A DNA stretch of 64,000 nt. Origin: an uncultured Acidimicrobiales bacterium. GTDB lineage: Bacteria; Actinomycetota; Acidimicrobiia; Acidimicrobiales; Aldehydirespiratoraceae. The DNA lies in NCBI GenBank assembly GCA_951812975.1, contig CATOTC010000001.1:744001-808000 (forward strand), written 5' to 3'. The position numbers and the translations under genes are program-made. Below, piece after piece: positions 24,577-33,059 of the stretch. The notes beneath the pieces were generated by a model. The model was not told the origin of the DNA and ran no database searches. It saw nothing but the letters and a program-made list of their open reading frames with translations. Positions within the stretch are counted from its first letter, which is position 1. Every line of letters begins with the position of its first letter.

Positions 24577-25773
24577 ATGACTGCGCAGTCGACCGGCACC
24601 AAACCGCCTGCAGAAACGAGCACGGGACTCGACATTGCCGGACCACCCCAGGAGATGTACCGCTTCCTGCGCGATCACATGCCGGTGATGGCCGTTGAAC
24701 ACGAAATGATGACCGGAACCAGCGTCGCACTCCACGACGATGTCGTGACGGTGCTGCAGAACCCGCAGATCTTCTCATCCGACGGAGCCGCCGAGATCGG
24801 CCAGGTTCGTCCTCTCATCCCGTTGGAGATCGACCCTCCGGAGCACGCCAAGTATCGCAAGCTCCTAGATCCCCTCTTCGCGCCTCGCAGGGTGGCGTTG
24901 CTGGAACCTTCGACGAGGGCGCTGGCAGCCAGTCTCATCGACGCGGTGGTCGATCAAGGGCACTGCAACTTTCATGAAGCGATCGCCGAGCCGCTTCCCA
25001 GCCAAGTCTTTCTGACAATGTTCGGTCTCCCCGTCGAGCGCACTGCGGAGTTCATCGAACTGAAAGACGGCATCATTCGCCCACCAGTGGACAGTTCGGC
25101 CGAGGCGCGGGAGTTCCGAATGGCTACCGGCAGGCGAATCTATGCGGTGTTGCAGGAAGCCGTTGATCAGCGCCTTGAGACCCGACGAGACGATTTCCTG
25201 TCGCAGTTTCTGGACGCGAAGGTGGAGGGAACTCAGCTCACCGTCGATGAGGTTCTCGATATCGGTTACCTGTTCTTTTTGGCTGGGCTCGACACGGTCA
25301 CCGCATCGCTCGACTGCATGCTTGCTCATCTGGCTCAGAACCCGGAGCATCAACGGCGACTCGTCGAACAACCCGAAGACATCGGTGCCGCGATGGAAGA
25401 GTTCCTGCGTTGGGAGACCCCGGTCGCCGGAGTTGTTCGGGTTGCGGTCCAAGACACCGAACTGTCGGGTTGCCCCATCAAGGCGGGCAGCAAAGTCTCG
25501 GTGAACCTGGGTTCGGCCAATACCGACGAACGGTTCTGGGACAACGCTGACACGGTCGATCTTGACAGGGCGGTCAACAAACACATTGCCTTCGGCGGGG
25601 GTGTTCACCGCTGCCTCGGATCGCATCTGGCACGCATGGAAATGCGAGTGTGTCTCGACGAATGGCACAAACGAGTGCCTTGTTATGAATTGAAGCCTGG
25701 GACCACTCCGCACTACACGATGGGGCTGCGAAGCGTCGAGAATCTCCAATTGGTGTGGCACAACGGATCATGA
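24577..25773 (+). CDS. Cytochrome P450
   Basis: 398 residues. LAGLDTVTA (I-helix), EEFLRWETP (ExxR) and FGGGVHRCLGSHLARME (heme cysteine) are all intact. It starts 3 bp after the amidohydrolase stop and ends with an ATGA overlap into the CoA-transferase gene, so the three are surely co-transcribed and probably translationally coupled. A soluble bacterial P450; redox partners are not encoded here. In this operon it may hydroxylate a substrate that the amidohydrolase or the CoA-transferase also handles. Confidence 0.95.
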   Translation: MTAQSTGTKPPAETSTGLDIAGPPQEMYRFLRDHMPVMAVEHEMMTGTSVALHDDVVTVLQNPQIFSSDGAAEIGQVRPLIPLEIDPPEHAKYRKLLDPLFAPRRVALLEPSTRALAASLIDAVVDQGHCNFHEAIAEPLPSQVFLTMFGLPVERTAEFIELKDGIIRPPVDSSAEAREFRMATGRRIYAVLQEAVDQRLETRRDDFLSQFLDAKVEGTQLTVDEVLDIGYLFFLAGLDTVTASLDCMLAHLAQNPEHQRRLVEQPEDIGAAMEEFLRWETPVAGVVRVAVQDTELSGCPIKAGSKVSVNLGSANTDERFWDNADTVDLDRAVNKHIAFGGGVHRCLGSHLARMEMRVCLDEWHKRVPCYELKPGTTPHYTMGLRSVENLQLVWHNGS

Positions 25774-27017
25774 ACGAAGACTCGCCTTCCGCTCGCCCAA
25801 CAAGCCCACTGCAGGGGATCCGGGTGGTGGAGATGGCGAGCTGGATGTTTGTCCCGTCGGGTGGTTCGGTGCTGGCCGACTGGGGGGCGGACGTACTCAA
25901 GATCGAGAATCCTCAGGGCGGCGACCCTCAGCGTGGACTGATCGCCTCCGGGTTGCTTCCGGGCGGGGCGGGTGGCGTGAACTTCATGATTGAACAGCCC
26001 AACCGCAGCAAGCGCTCGGTGGCCATCAACGTTGCACACCCTGACGGCCATGAGGCATTCATGAAGCTGATCGAGTCGGCTGACGTCTTCTTGACCAACT
26101 ATCTGCCGCCGATCCGGCGCAAACTGGGAATCGACACCGACGACATCCTGGCCCGCAACCCGAGGATCGTCATTGCCCGAGGTACTGGGCAGGGACCCAA
26201 AGGACCCGATGCAGAGAAAGGCGGTTACGACGGTGCTTCATATTGGGCCCGTGGAGGGTTGGGGTCGGTATTCCCACCCGACCGCGACGGTTGGCCGACT
26301 CCGCAGAGTTCACCCGCGTTCGGGGACGTCATCGGTGGCCTTGCCACCGCTGGAGCGATCGCCGCGGCTCTGTTGAAACGGGAACGAACCGGGGAAACAA
26401 GTGTGATCGATGTGAGTCTGCTGGCCACAGCTCTGTGGCAGATCTCGCCGCTGGTGGTCGCCTCGAAGCTGTTCGGTCTGACTTCACTGCCCCGCGGAGA
26501 CCGCCGCTTGACACCGAACCCCGGAGTGGGCGTCTACCGAACCGCAGACAACCGCTTCATCAGCTTGATCCTGCTGCAGAGCGACAAGCACTGGGACGAC
26601 TTCGCGGCTCGACTCCAACGACCGATCCTGGTTGAGGACGAACGCTTCAACCACTCGTCTGCGCGGGCGCAGAACGGTCCGGCCTGCATCGACATCATCG
26701 ACGAGGCCTTCGGCGAGCGGTCCCTCGACGAGTGGAAGGAACGGCTCGAGACTTTCGAAGGGGTGTGGACACCCTTCCAGACGCTCGCTGAGCTCTATTC
26801 CGACTGCCAGGTCGTTGCCAACGGTTACCTGCCTTCAATGGAGCACGCCAGCGGTGAGGCAGTGCAGCTGGTTGCGAGCCCCGCGCAGTTCGATGAGCAG
26901 CCGATCGTCGTTGAGCGCGCCCCCGAGCTCGGCGAGCACACCGAACTGGTCTTGAACGAGCTCGGTTTCGACTGGCCCGACATCATCGCCATGAAGGAGA
27001 CCGGGGCAATCCTCTGA
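25770..27017 (+). CDS. CaiB/BaiF-type (family III) CoA-transferase
   Basis: 415 residues from the ATG at 25770, which overlaps the P450 stop (ATGA); the track GTG is 15 bp earlier. Family features: PLQGIRVVEMASWMFVPSGG, ADWGADVLKIENPQGGDP, NRSKRSVAINVAHPDG and YDGASYWARGG with an Asp near residue 153 in the place of the catalytic Asp of formyl-CoA transferase. Members move CoA between acids or racemise alpha-methylacyl-CoA; the second role is typical in degradation of branched isoprenoid or sterol side chains. The choice cannot be made here. Last gene of the operon, followed by a short hairpin. Confidence 0.92.
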   Translation: MNEDSPSARPTSPLQGIRVVEMASWMFVPSGGSVLADWGADVLKIENPQGGDPQRGLIASGLLPGGAGGVNFMIEQPNRSKRSVAINVAHPDGHEAFMKLIESADVFLTNYLPPIRRKLGIDTDDILARNPRIVIARGTGQGPKGPDAEKGGYDGASYWARGGLGSVFPPDRDGWPTPQSSPAFGDVIGGLATAGAIAAALLKRERTGETSVIDVSLLATALWQISPLVVASKLFGLTSLPRGDRRLTPNPGVGVYRTADNRFISLILLQSDKHWDDFAARLQRPILVEDERFNHSSARAQNGPACIDIIDEAFGERSLDEWKERLETFEGVWTPFQTLAELYSDCQVVANGYLPSMEHASGEAVQLVASPAQFDEQPIVVERAPELGEHTELVLNELGFDWPDIIAMKETGAIL

Positions 27018-27019
27018 TG

Positions 27020-27036
27020 GCCTTTCCAAAAAAGGC
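27020..27036 (+). terminator. Small hairpin after the CoA-transferase gene
   Basis: GCCTTT-CCAAA-AAAGGC is a perfect 6-bp stem with a 5-base loop, starting 2 bp after the stop codon and ending just before the candidate promoter of the ABC transporter. No T-run follows; a weak terminator at best. Confidence 0.35.
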
Positions 27037-27042
27037 ACCTCG

Positions 27043-27073
27043 TTGACACACCGGGGCGGGCATCGCGTACGAT
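27043..27073 (+). promoter_or_regulatory. Candidate promoter of the ABC transporter operon
   Basis: TTGACA (27043-27048) and TACGAT (27068-27073) are 19 bp apart, upstream of the lipoprotein ATG at 27091. The same pair of elements with the same 19-bp spacing (TTGGCA/TACGAT) precedes the 5'-nucleotidase gene. Confidence 0.5.
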
Positions 27074-27090
27074 CAATTCTTGGGGGACTG

Positions 27091-28647
27091 ATGATGAATC
27101 GACAACGGCAAACCATCGTGGCTCTGTTCTGTGCCTTCATGTTGTTGGCCTCTGCATGCGGCAACAGCGGAGATGCGGACGAACCCACCAGGGCAGGGCC
27201 GACCGACGCCAGCGGCGATGACAGCGCCGATGAGTCCGGCGGCGCCGACGACAGCGCAGACTCGACCGACAGCACCGACACCGACAGCACCGACACCGAC
27301 AGCGACAGCACCGACACCGACAGCACCGACGCCGGCAGCACGGACACAGACACAGACGGCACCGACGCCGGCGACAGCTCAGAGGGTGAAGACCAAGACG
27401 TCGAAGAAGACCTCTGGGCCGCACGGCACGAATTCGTCGCGATAGAGGGCGTTCCCGGTGTCAGCGACGATGAGATCTCCGTCGCCGTCGTCGGCATCCG
27501 GGAGTTCAACCCCCTCGGGACCTGCATACTCGACTGTTACATCACAGGCGTTCAGGCATATTTCGACTACATCAACGACGGCGGCGGGATATACGGCCGT
27601 GACCTGGTGATCGGCGAGGAACACGACGACCAGCTCTTCGCGAACCAGCAGGCCGCACTCGAGATCATCTCCGACAACAAGAGCTTCGCATCCTTCCAAG
27701 CGACGCTCAACGCCTCAGGTTGGGGCGATCTCCACGAAGCCGGAATTCCCAGTTTCACCTGGAACATCCACTCGACCGAATCTGTCGACCGCGACACGAT
27801 CTTCGGACACTTCGCAGTCGGCTGCCCTACCTGCTCTCAGCGGGCGGTTCCTTGGCTGGTGTCCATTTCAGGGGCCTCTAAAGTCGCCACGCTCGGCTAC
27901 GGGCTGTCGGAGAACAGTCAGGTCTGCGCCAACGCTCTGGCTTACTCGGTGGAGTTGTACAGCAATGATCTCGGCATCTCCGTCGGCTACGTCAACGACG
28001 ATCTCAGCTATGGGCTGACCAGCGGAATCGCCCCCGAAGTCACCCAGATGATCGATGCCGGAGTCGACTTCATCGCCACCTGTCTGGATCTCAACGGGAT
28101 GAAGACCCTGGCGCAGGAACTGCAACGCCAGGGTGCGCGTGATCAGGTGACGATGTATCACCCCAACACCTATGACGCCGGGTTTGTGGCCGAGGCCGGC
28201 AACTTCTTCGACGGTGACTACGTCATCCCACAGTTCGCAGCCTTCGAGTACGACACAGGCAGCGAACTCAGGGCGTTGTACGACGAGTGGGTTCCACGCC
28301 ACGGCGGTCCGGTGGCGGAACAGACAATGGTTGGTTGGATAAACGCCGACACCATGGTTACCGGTCTGCTCCACGCAGGGCCGGACTTCGATCGTCAGAA
28401 ACTCATAGACGCCCTCAACTCGATTGTCTATGACGCCGACGGGCTCATCAATCCGCTCGAGTTCGGTAGACAGCACGCATCGCCGACCGAGGGTGACCCC
28501 ACCCACGACTACGAACTCGAGTGCATCTCGGCGGTACAGATGCTCGACGGCGGTTTCGTCGGTTTCCAGGAGGCTCCCTTCATGTGTTGGGACAACGCCA
28601 CAACCGCCTGGTCCGAGCCCTTCCCAGTGAACTTCGCGGACCGGTAA
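27091..28647 (+). CDS. Branched-chain-type ABC transporter substrate-binding lipoprotein
   Basis: 518 residues from ATG 27091 (27094 is an alternative better spaced from TGGGGGA). The lipobox LLASACGN gives a lipid-anchored cysteine. A Ser/Thr/Asp low-complexity spacer of ~75 residues (STDSTDTDSTDTDS) follows, then a periplasmic-binding-type fold related to LivJ/UrtA: VAVVGIREFNPLG, VQAYFDYINDGGGIYGRDLVI, and SISGASKVATLGYGLSENS. The protein catches the solute and delivers it to the permease encoded next. Family 5 type substrates include amino acids, urea, amides and aromatic acids; in catabolic clusters the substrate is often an organic acid. No close match to a known ligand pocket can be seen. 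Confidence 0.9.
   Translation: MMNRQRQTIVALFCAFMLLASACGNSGDADEPTRAGPTDASGDDSADESGGADDSADSTDSTDTDSTDTDSDSTDTDSTDAGSTDTDTDGTDAGDSSEGEDQDVEEDLWAARHEFVAIEGVPGVSDDEISVAVVGIREFNPLGTCILDCYITGVQAYFDYINDGGGIYGRDLVIGEEHDDQLFANQQAALEIISDNKSFASFQATLNASGWGDLHEAGIPSFTWNIHSTESVDRDTIFGHFAVGCPTCSQRAVPWLVSISGASKVATLGYGLSENSQVCANALAYSVELYSNDLGISVGYVNDDLSYGLTSGIAPEVTQMIDAGVDFIATCLDLNGMKTLAQELQRQGARDQVTMYHPNTYDAGFVAEAGNFFDGDYVIPQFAAFEYDTGSELRALYDEWVPRHGGPVAEQTMVGWINADTMVTGLLHAGPDFDRQKLIDALNSIVYDADGLINPLEFGRQHASPTEGDPTHDYELECISAVQMLDGGFVGFQEAPFMCWDNATTAWSEPFPVNFADR
27268..27340 (+). repeat. 15-bp-type repeats in the Ser/Asp spacer of the binding lipoprotein
   Basis: GACAGCACCGACACC and shortened forms recur head to tail, encoding DSTDT. 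In frame, so unit gain or loss only changes the spacer between the lipid anchor and the binding domain. Confidence 0.8.
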
Positions 28648-28656
28648 CCAGAACCG

Positions 28657-30750
28657 GTGATCCTCGCCTCCAGCTTCCTTGAAGATCTGCTTCGCAGTGT
28701 CCTCCAGGGAACGCCTTCAGGTGCTGTCTTCGCGCTGGTCGCCATCGGATTCGTCCTCACCTACAAGACCTCCGGTGTGTTCAACCTGGCGTTCGGCGCG
28801 CAGGCCTACATATCGGCGGCCATGTTCTTCAAGGCGCGTACGCAGTGGAACTGGTCCATTCCGCTGTCGGTGCTCGTGTCGGTCTTCGTGTTGGCTCCGG
28901 CGATCGGGGTGGTTCTGGAACGATTCTTGTTCCGGCATCTGAGAACTGCTTCGGCGGTGTCGAAGCTGGTGGTGACTATCGGCTTGAGCGTGGCGCTTCC
29001 TGCACTGTTCGAGATCTTTGCCGACTACGCCCCGGTTGCCGGCCGCGCGCCCACCGGCATCGTGCCAGAGGGCGGCTCGGTGTTCTACGACCCGCTCGGT
29101 GTGTACCCGTTCAGCCGCGACGAACTGGCTGCAATGGGCGTAATCCTGGCGGCTGTCATCGTGCTGGGAGCGATCTTTCGGTTCACGCCGGTCGGACTGC
29201 AGATGCGGGCGGTGGTCGAGAGCCCGAGGATGACCGAACTCAATGGCATCGCCGCAGACCGGGTCTCTGCGTTCGCCTGGGCATTGTCGAGCACCTTCGC
29301 CGGGATGGCCGGTGTGTTGATCGCCCCCATCCGTTTCAACACGCTCATCTCCACCGACTTCTTCAACGTTGTTTTTGTGGCGATAGCTGCGGCGGCGATC
29401 GGCCGACTCGTCAGCCTTCCGAGAGCGTTGATCGGGGGGATCGGCCTCGGCTGGTTCATCGCCGTCTTCAACACGTTCCTGCCTCGCTGGGCCGACGACC
29501 ACACCTGGTTGCGGCCGCTGAGGGACAACTTCTCGAACTCCCTGCCGTTTGTCGTGTTGTTCGCGATATTGGTGTTCTGGCCCGCTATCAGGCGGGCTAC
29601 CGATGTGGGCGATCCTCTGTCGGGGGTTGATCCGCCGCCTGCCGCTCCCGCCGCTACGGAGCGTCACCGGTTGCTTACCCGGTTCACCTTGCTGTTCGCG
29701 GTCGGTTTCTTTCTGTTCGTCGGGCTGACGGTCTTCTTTCGGGCTGACCGCTCCTGGGTGTTCCTCGTCACCAGCGCGGTGGTCCTCTCGACGGTCTACC
29801 TGTCGATCACGGTCATCACCGGTTTCGCCGGGCAGATCAGTCTCTGCCAGGGGGCCTTCGCGGCTATCGGTGGGTTCACCGTCTTCCAGATGGCCGATCG
29901 CTTCGACCTGTCGGTGCTGTTAGCGGCCCTGATCGGCGCTTCTATTGCAGCTCTGGTCGGTGCGATAATGTCACTGCCGGTGTTGCGCCTCGGCGGGATC
30001 TGGCTGGCTATCGCTACGCTCGCCTTCGCCTTCTTCTTCGACGCAGTCCTTGTGCGCATGTCGTGGATCGGGGGCGGCGACACTGCGCTGCTGCAGGGAA
30101 CCCGGGTGCCCCGACCCATCCTGGGACCGATCGACTTCGGCAACGACAAATCGTTTCTGGCGCTCGCCGTTGTGGTGTTCGTGATCACCTCGCTGGCAGT
30201 GATTCAACTTCGCGAGGGCACGATCGGGAGGACGCTTCGGGCGATCCGCGGCAGCGAGGTGGCCGCCGAGTCGATCGGCATCTCCCCCGCCAAAGCTCGT
30301 ATCGCGGCCTTCGCAACCTCAGCGTTCATCGCCGGTCTGGGCGGTGCAATGATGACCATGCACCAGGAAAACGTCAACTACCAGAACAACTTCTCACCGG
30401 TCGGCTCGCTGTTCTGGCTGGTTCTGGTGGTGACCTTGAGTGTGCGCACGGTTGAGGGCGCTGCTCAGGCCGGAGCCGCGTTCTCGATGTTCGAACCGCT
30501 GATCCTGAAGGGCGAGCTCTTCGCCTGGCTGCTGCGGGCAGAACATCGGCTCCCGGGGTTCTTCCCCATATCCGGGAAGTGGCGTTTCATCCTGTTCGGC
30601 CTGGGAGCAATGCAGTTCGCCCGACATCCGGAGGGTCTGCTCGAGCATGGCAAACGGCGGGCCACCGCCGGGCTGAACCGACGATTGGCGAGACGCGACC
30701 AGACCCGCCTTGTTTCTCGGAGTGCGGATTCAGGCGGCGGTGCGACGTGA
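28657..30750 (+). CDS. Fused LivH-LivM ABC permease
   Basis: 697 residues, about the sum of a LivH (~300) and a LivM (~340) plus a tail, GTG start 9 bp after the lipoprotein stop. Residues 1-310 are LivH-like (GAVFALVAIGFVLTYKTSGVFNLAFGAQ, RLVSLPRALIGGIGLGW) and 345-660 LivM-like (LSITVITGFAGQISLCQGAFAAIGGF, EVAAESIGISPAKARIAAFATSAFIAGLGG). A charged linker (RRATDVGDPLSGVDPPPAAPAATERHR) joins them. Both halves are polytopic membrane domains, so one chain could replace the usual permease heterodimer. A basic tail (KRRATAGLNRRLARRDQTRL) ends the protein. Ends with a GTGA overlap into the LivG gene. Confidence 0.92.
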   Translation: MILASSFLEDLLRSVLQGTPSGAVFALVAIGFVLTYKTSGVFNLAFGAQAYISAAMFFKARTQWNWSIPLSVLVSVFVLAPAIGVVLERFLFRHLRTASAVSKLVVTIGLSVALPALFEIFADYAPVAGRAPTGIVPEGGSVFYDPLGVYPFSRDELAAMGVILAAVIVLGAIFRFTPVGLQMRAVVESPRMTELNGIAADRVSAFAWALSSTFAGMAGVLIAPIRFNTLISTDFFNVVFVAIAAAAIGRLVSLPRALIGGIGLGWFIAVFNTFLPRWADDHTWLRPLRDNFSNSLPFVVLFAILVFWPAIRRATDVGDPLSGVDPPPAAPAATERHRLLTRFTLLFAVGFFLFVGLTVFFRADRSWVFLVTSAVVLSTVYLSITVITGFAGQISLCQGAFAAIGGFTVFQMADRFDLSVLLAALIGASIAALVGAIMSLPVLRLGGIWLAIATLAFAFFFDAVLVRMSWIGGGDTALLQGTRVPRPILGPIDFGNDKSFLALAVVVFVITSLAVIQLREGTIGRTLRAIRGSEVAAESIGISPAKARIAAFATSAFIAGLGGAMMTMHQENVNYQNNFSPVGSLFWLVLVVTLSVRTVEGAAQAGAAFSMFEPLILKGELFAWLLRAEHRLPGFFPISGKWRFILFGLGAMQFARHPEGLLEHGKRRATAGLNRRLARRDQTRLVSRSADSGGGAT

Positions 30751-31688
30751 TCTCGCCTGATGTGCTGGCCGTGTCCGGGATCAAGAAGACCTTCTCGGGC
30801 ATTGTCGCGCTCGACGACGTGAGCCTCACCGTCGAGACAGGCGAACGAGTGGGGTTGATCGGGCCCAACGGTGCTGGCAAGACGACACTGTTCAACTGTC
30901 TGCTGGGGATCCTGCGGCCCGACGCGGGGCAGGTCGAGTTGAACGGTGTCGACGTCACGGGCCATCGCGTGCACAAGCGCGCCCAAGCTGGGATGGGCCG
31001 TACATTCCAGCGCATCGAACTGTTCAGCGACACGACGGTTCGGGAGCATCTGCTCATCGCCGAGCGGGTACGCAACAACAGCGGCGCTTTCTGGAAGGAC
31101 CTCCTGGGGCGGGGCAGGCCCAACGCGGCGGAGATCTCTGCTTGCGACGCGGTGCTCGAGATGCTGGGACTCGGCGAAGTCGCCGAGGTCCCCATCGAGT
31201 CTTTGAGCCTCGGGCAGGGGCGACTCGTGGAGGTCGGACGGGCACTGATGACCGATCCGCAGATCCTGCTGCTGGACGAGCCGTCCTCGGGGCTCGACCG
31301 CTCCGAGACCAACGCTCTGGCCGCAACCCTGGGGGCCATCCAGAGCGAGCGAGGATTCGCCATCCTGCTGGTCGAACACGACGTGGAGCTGGTGGCTGAG
31401 TTCACCACCAGGTTGTATGTGCTCGACTTCGGCCAGCTGATCGCACACGGCCCGACCACCGAGACGCTCGCTTCGCCCGCCGTGCGAAACGCCTACCTCG
31501 GTGCGGGTGCTGCCGTTGCTGGCGCTGCGGACGACGCCGCAGACCCGCCCAAAGCCGACACTAAACGCGGGCTTGGCGTTGCTGGCGCTGCGGACGGCGC
31601 CGCAGATCCCCCTAGAACCGATACCGGGCGCGAGCTTGGTGCCGGAGATCCCCCCGGAGCCGAACCGGGAACGGGGGGTGAGTTGTGA
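30747..31688 (+). CDS. livG: ABC transporter ATP-binding protein, LivG type, with repeated C-terminal tail
   Basis: 313 residues from GTG 30747, overlapping the permease stop (GTGA); the track ORF extends far into the permease. Walker A GPNGAGKTT, Q-loop RTFQRIELF, signature LSLGQGRLVEVGRA and Walker B ILLLDEPSSGL are present; the final helix VVEHDVELV is as in LivG. The signature reads LSLGQ, not LSGGQ. Beyond residue ~250 is a tail absent from normal LivG (~255 residues): a 21-residue unit repeated twice (AGAADDAADPPKADT...). The ATPase powers import with LivF. Ends with GTGA into livF. Confidence 0.92.
   Translation: MISPDVLAVSGIKKTFSGIVALDDVSLTVETGERVGLIGPNGAGKTTLFNCLLGILRPDAGQVELNGVDVTGHRVHKRAQAGMGRTFQRIELFSDTTVREHLLIAERVRNNSGAFWKDLLGRGRPNAAEISACDAVLEMLGLGEVAEVPIESLSLGQGRLVEVGRALMTDPQILLLDEPSSGLDRSETNALAATLGAIQSERGFAILLVEHDVELVAEFTTRLYVLDFGQLIAHGPTTETLASPAVRNAYLGAGAAVAGAADDAADPPKADTKRGLGVAGAADGAADPPRTDTGRELGAGDPPGAEPGTGGEL
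31515..31640 (+). repeat. Two 63-bp tandem repeats in the LivG tail
   Basis: GTTGCTGGCGCTGCGGACG starts at 31515 and 31578, a 63-bp (21-codon) period. The units are similar with several changes. In frame, they add a Gly/Ala/Asp/Pro-rich acidic tail to the ATPase. Confidence 0.85.
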
Positions 31689-32401
31689 CTGCGTTGCTGG
31701 AGTTGCGTGACGTGTGGGCGGAATATGGGCCGTTTCGGGCGCTCTTCGGCGTTGACCTGAAAGTCCCGCCAGGCGGCGCGGTAGCACTCCTCGGCGCCAA
31801 CGGCGCCGGCAAGACGACTGTTGCGCGGGTCGCTACCGGGCTCGTTCAAGCCAGTGCCGGTGATGTGGCAGTAGACGGCATCGAAATGACGAACCGTCCG
31901 ACCTACGCCTACGCTCGGGCAGGCATCGCGCATGCCCCCGAGGGACGTTCGATCTTCGCCAGTTTCACCGTTGAGGAGAACCTCACCCTGACGTTCCGGA
32001 GTTTTCTCGGCAGGCAAAAAGTGGGTGAATCGCTGGAACAGGCTTTCGAACTGTTCCCCCGCCTCGGAGAACGTCGTTCGCAGACGGCCGGAACCCTTTC
32101 GGGCGGGGAACAACGGATGCTCTCACTGGCCCGGGTTCTGGTGCTCCAACCTCGCCTGCTGATCGCCGATGAACTGTCGCTGGGTCTCGCCCCGATCGTG
32201 GTCGACGAGGTCTATTCCACACTCGAGGCGATCCGTAGTTCCGGCACCGCTCTGTTGATCGTCGAACAGCACATGGCGCATGCCCTTGAACTGTGCGACG
32301 ACGCGGTGCTGCTCGAACACGGAAAGGTCGCCTGGCAGGGATCGGCGAGCGATGCCGGCGATGTCGTCACCGGCCGACTGTTCGAGTCGGCCGGAGACTA
32401 G
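31685..32401 (+). CDS. livF: ABC transporter ATP-binding protein, LivF type
   Basis: 238 residues, usual LivF length. Walker A GANGAGKTTVARV, the Q-loop APEGRSIFASFTVEENL, the signature LSGGEQRMLSLARVL and Walker B LLIADELSLGLAP are intact; the H-loop is VEQHMAHAL. GTG start overlaps the LivG stop and a G-rich stretch (GGGGGGTGAG) may be the ribosome site. Second ATPase of the transporter; with LivG it drives the fused LivHM permease. The gene ends the operon and meets the convergent aldolase gene 10 bp further. Confidence 0.95.
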   Translation: MTALLELRDVWAEYGPFRALFGVDLKVPPGGAVALLGANGAGKTTVARVATGLVQASAGDVAVDGIEMTNRPTYAYARAGIAHAPEGRSIFASFTVEENLTLTFRSFLGRQKVGESLEQAFELFPRLGERRSQTAGTLSGGEQRMLSLARVLVLQPRLLIADELSLGLAPIVVDEVYSTLEAIRSSGTALLIVEQHMAHALELCDDAVLLEHGKVAWQGSASDAGDVVTGRLFESAGD

Positions 32402-32411
32402 GCCGGTCGCG

Positions 32412-33059
32412 TCACCAACCGCTGCGGATCAGCCCGTAGACGTTGGCGAAACTCTCAACGATCTCAGCTGGCAACGGCACCACCCCACCCAGAGCCTCCG
32501 CTCCGTGCGCAACCCTGGCCGTGTGTTCCACCACCTCAGCGGTGTGCAGGGCATCTTCTGGCGAGTGACCGACGCAGAGCAGGCCGTGGTTGGCCATAAG
32601 CACCGCGCCTCGGTCGCCGAGGTGGCGGACCACTTCGGCAGCCAGTTCGTCGCTGCCCGTCATGCGATACTCCGAGACCGCTATATCGCCACCGACATAG
32701 ACGATCCCCTCCTCGATGCACACCGGAATGGGCTTGCGGGCCAAGGCGAACATCGAGCCGTACCGAGGATGACAGTGAACCACTCCCCCGACCTCAAAGA
32801 ACGCGTTGTAACAGGCCAGATGCATCGCCTTCTCGCTTGACGGCCGGGCCGTGCCCGAAACGGGCTCCCCGTCGAGGTCCACGACCGCGAGGTTGTCCAC
32901 CGAAATGTCGACGTAGGGGACCGACGACGGCGTCATGACGATCGATCCGTCGGCTTGACGACCCGAGACGTTCCCCGCGGTGCCGACGACGAGCCCGATG
33001 TCGTACATTCGCCTGGCCGTGTCGACCACCGCTTGACGGATGTCCGGATTGTCGCTCAT
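32412..33059 (-). CDS. Class II aldolase/adducin family (L-fuculose-phosphate-aldolase-like)
   Basis: 215 residues, as in FucA. GTAGNVSGR and TPSSVPY bind the phosphate, SSEKAMHL has the catalytic Glu, HCHPRYGSMFA gives two zinc-binding His, and ANHGLLCVG the third. These enzymes split a sugar-1-phosphate or 5-phosphate to dihydroxyacetone phosphate or glycolaldehyde-type products with zinc; some members are epimerases (AraD) or decarboxylases. The start overlaps the end of the upstream dehydrogenase gene by 4 bp, so the two are coupled. With the FGGY kinase next door it suggests a kinase-then-aldolase route, as for fucose, rhamnose or tetritols. The real substrate is open. Confidence 0.9.
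   Translation of the reverse strand: MSDNPDIRQAVVDTARRMYDIGLVVGTAGNVSGRQADGSIVMTPSSVPYVDISVDNLAVVDLDGEPVSGTARPSSEKAMHLACYNAFFEVGGVVHCHPRYGSMFALARKPIPVCIEEGIVYVGGDIAVSEYRMTGSDELAAEVVRHLGDRGAVLMANHGLLCVGHSPEDALHTAEVVEHTARVAHGAEALGGVVPLPAEIVESFANVYGLIRSGW

Noticed and set aside
30465-31787. 440-residue minus-strand ORF
   Set aside because: Antisense to the LivM half, LivG and the start of LivF; Walker motifs on the other strand settle the matter.
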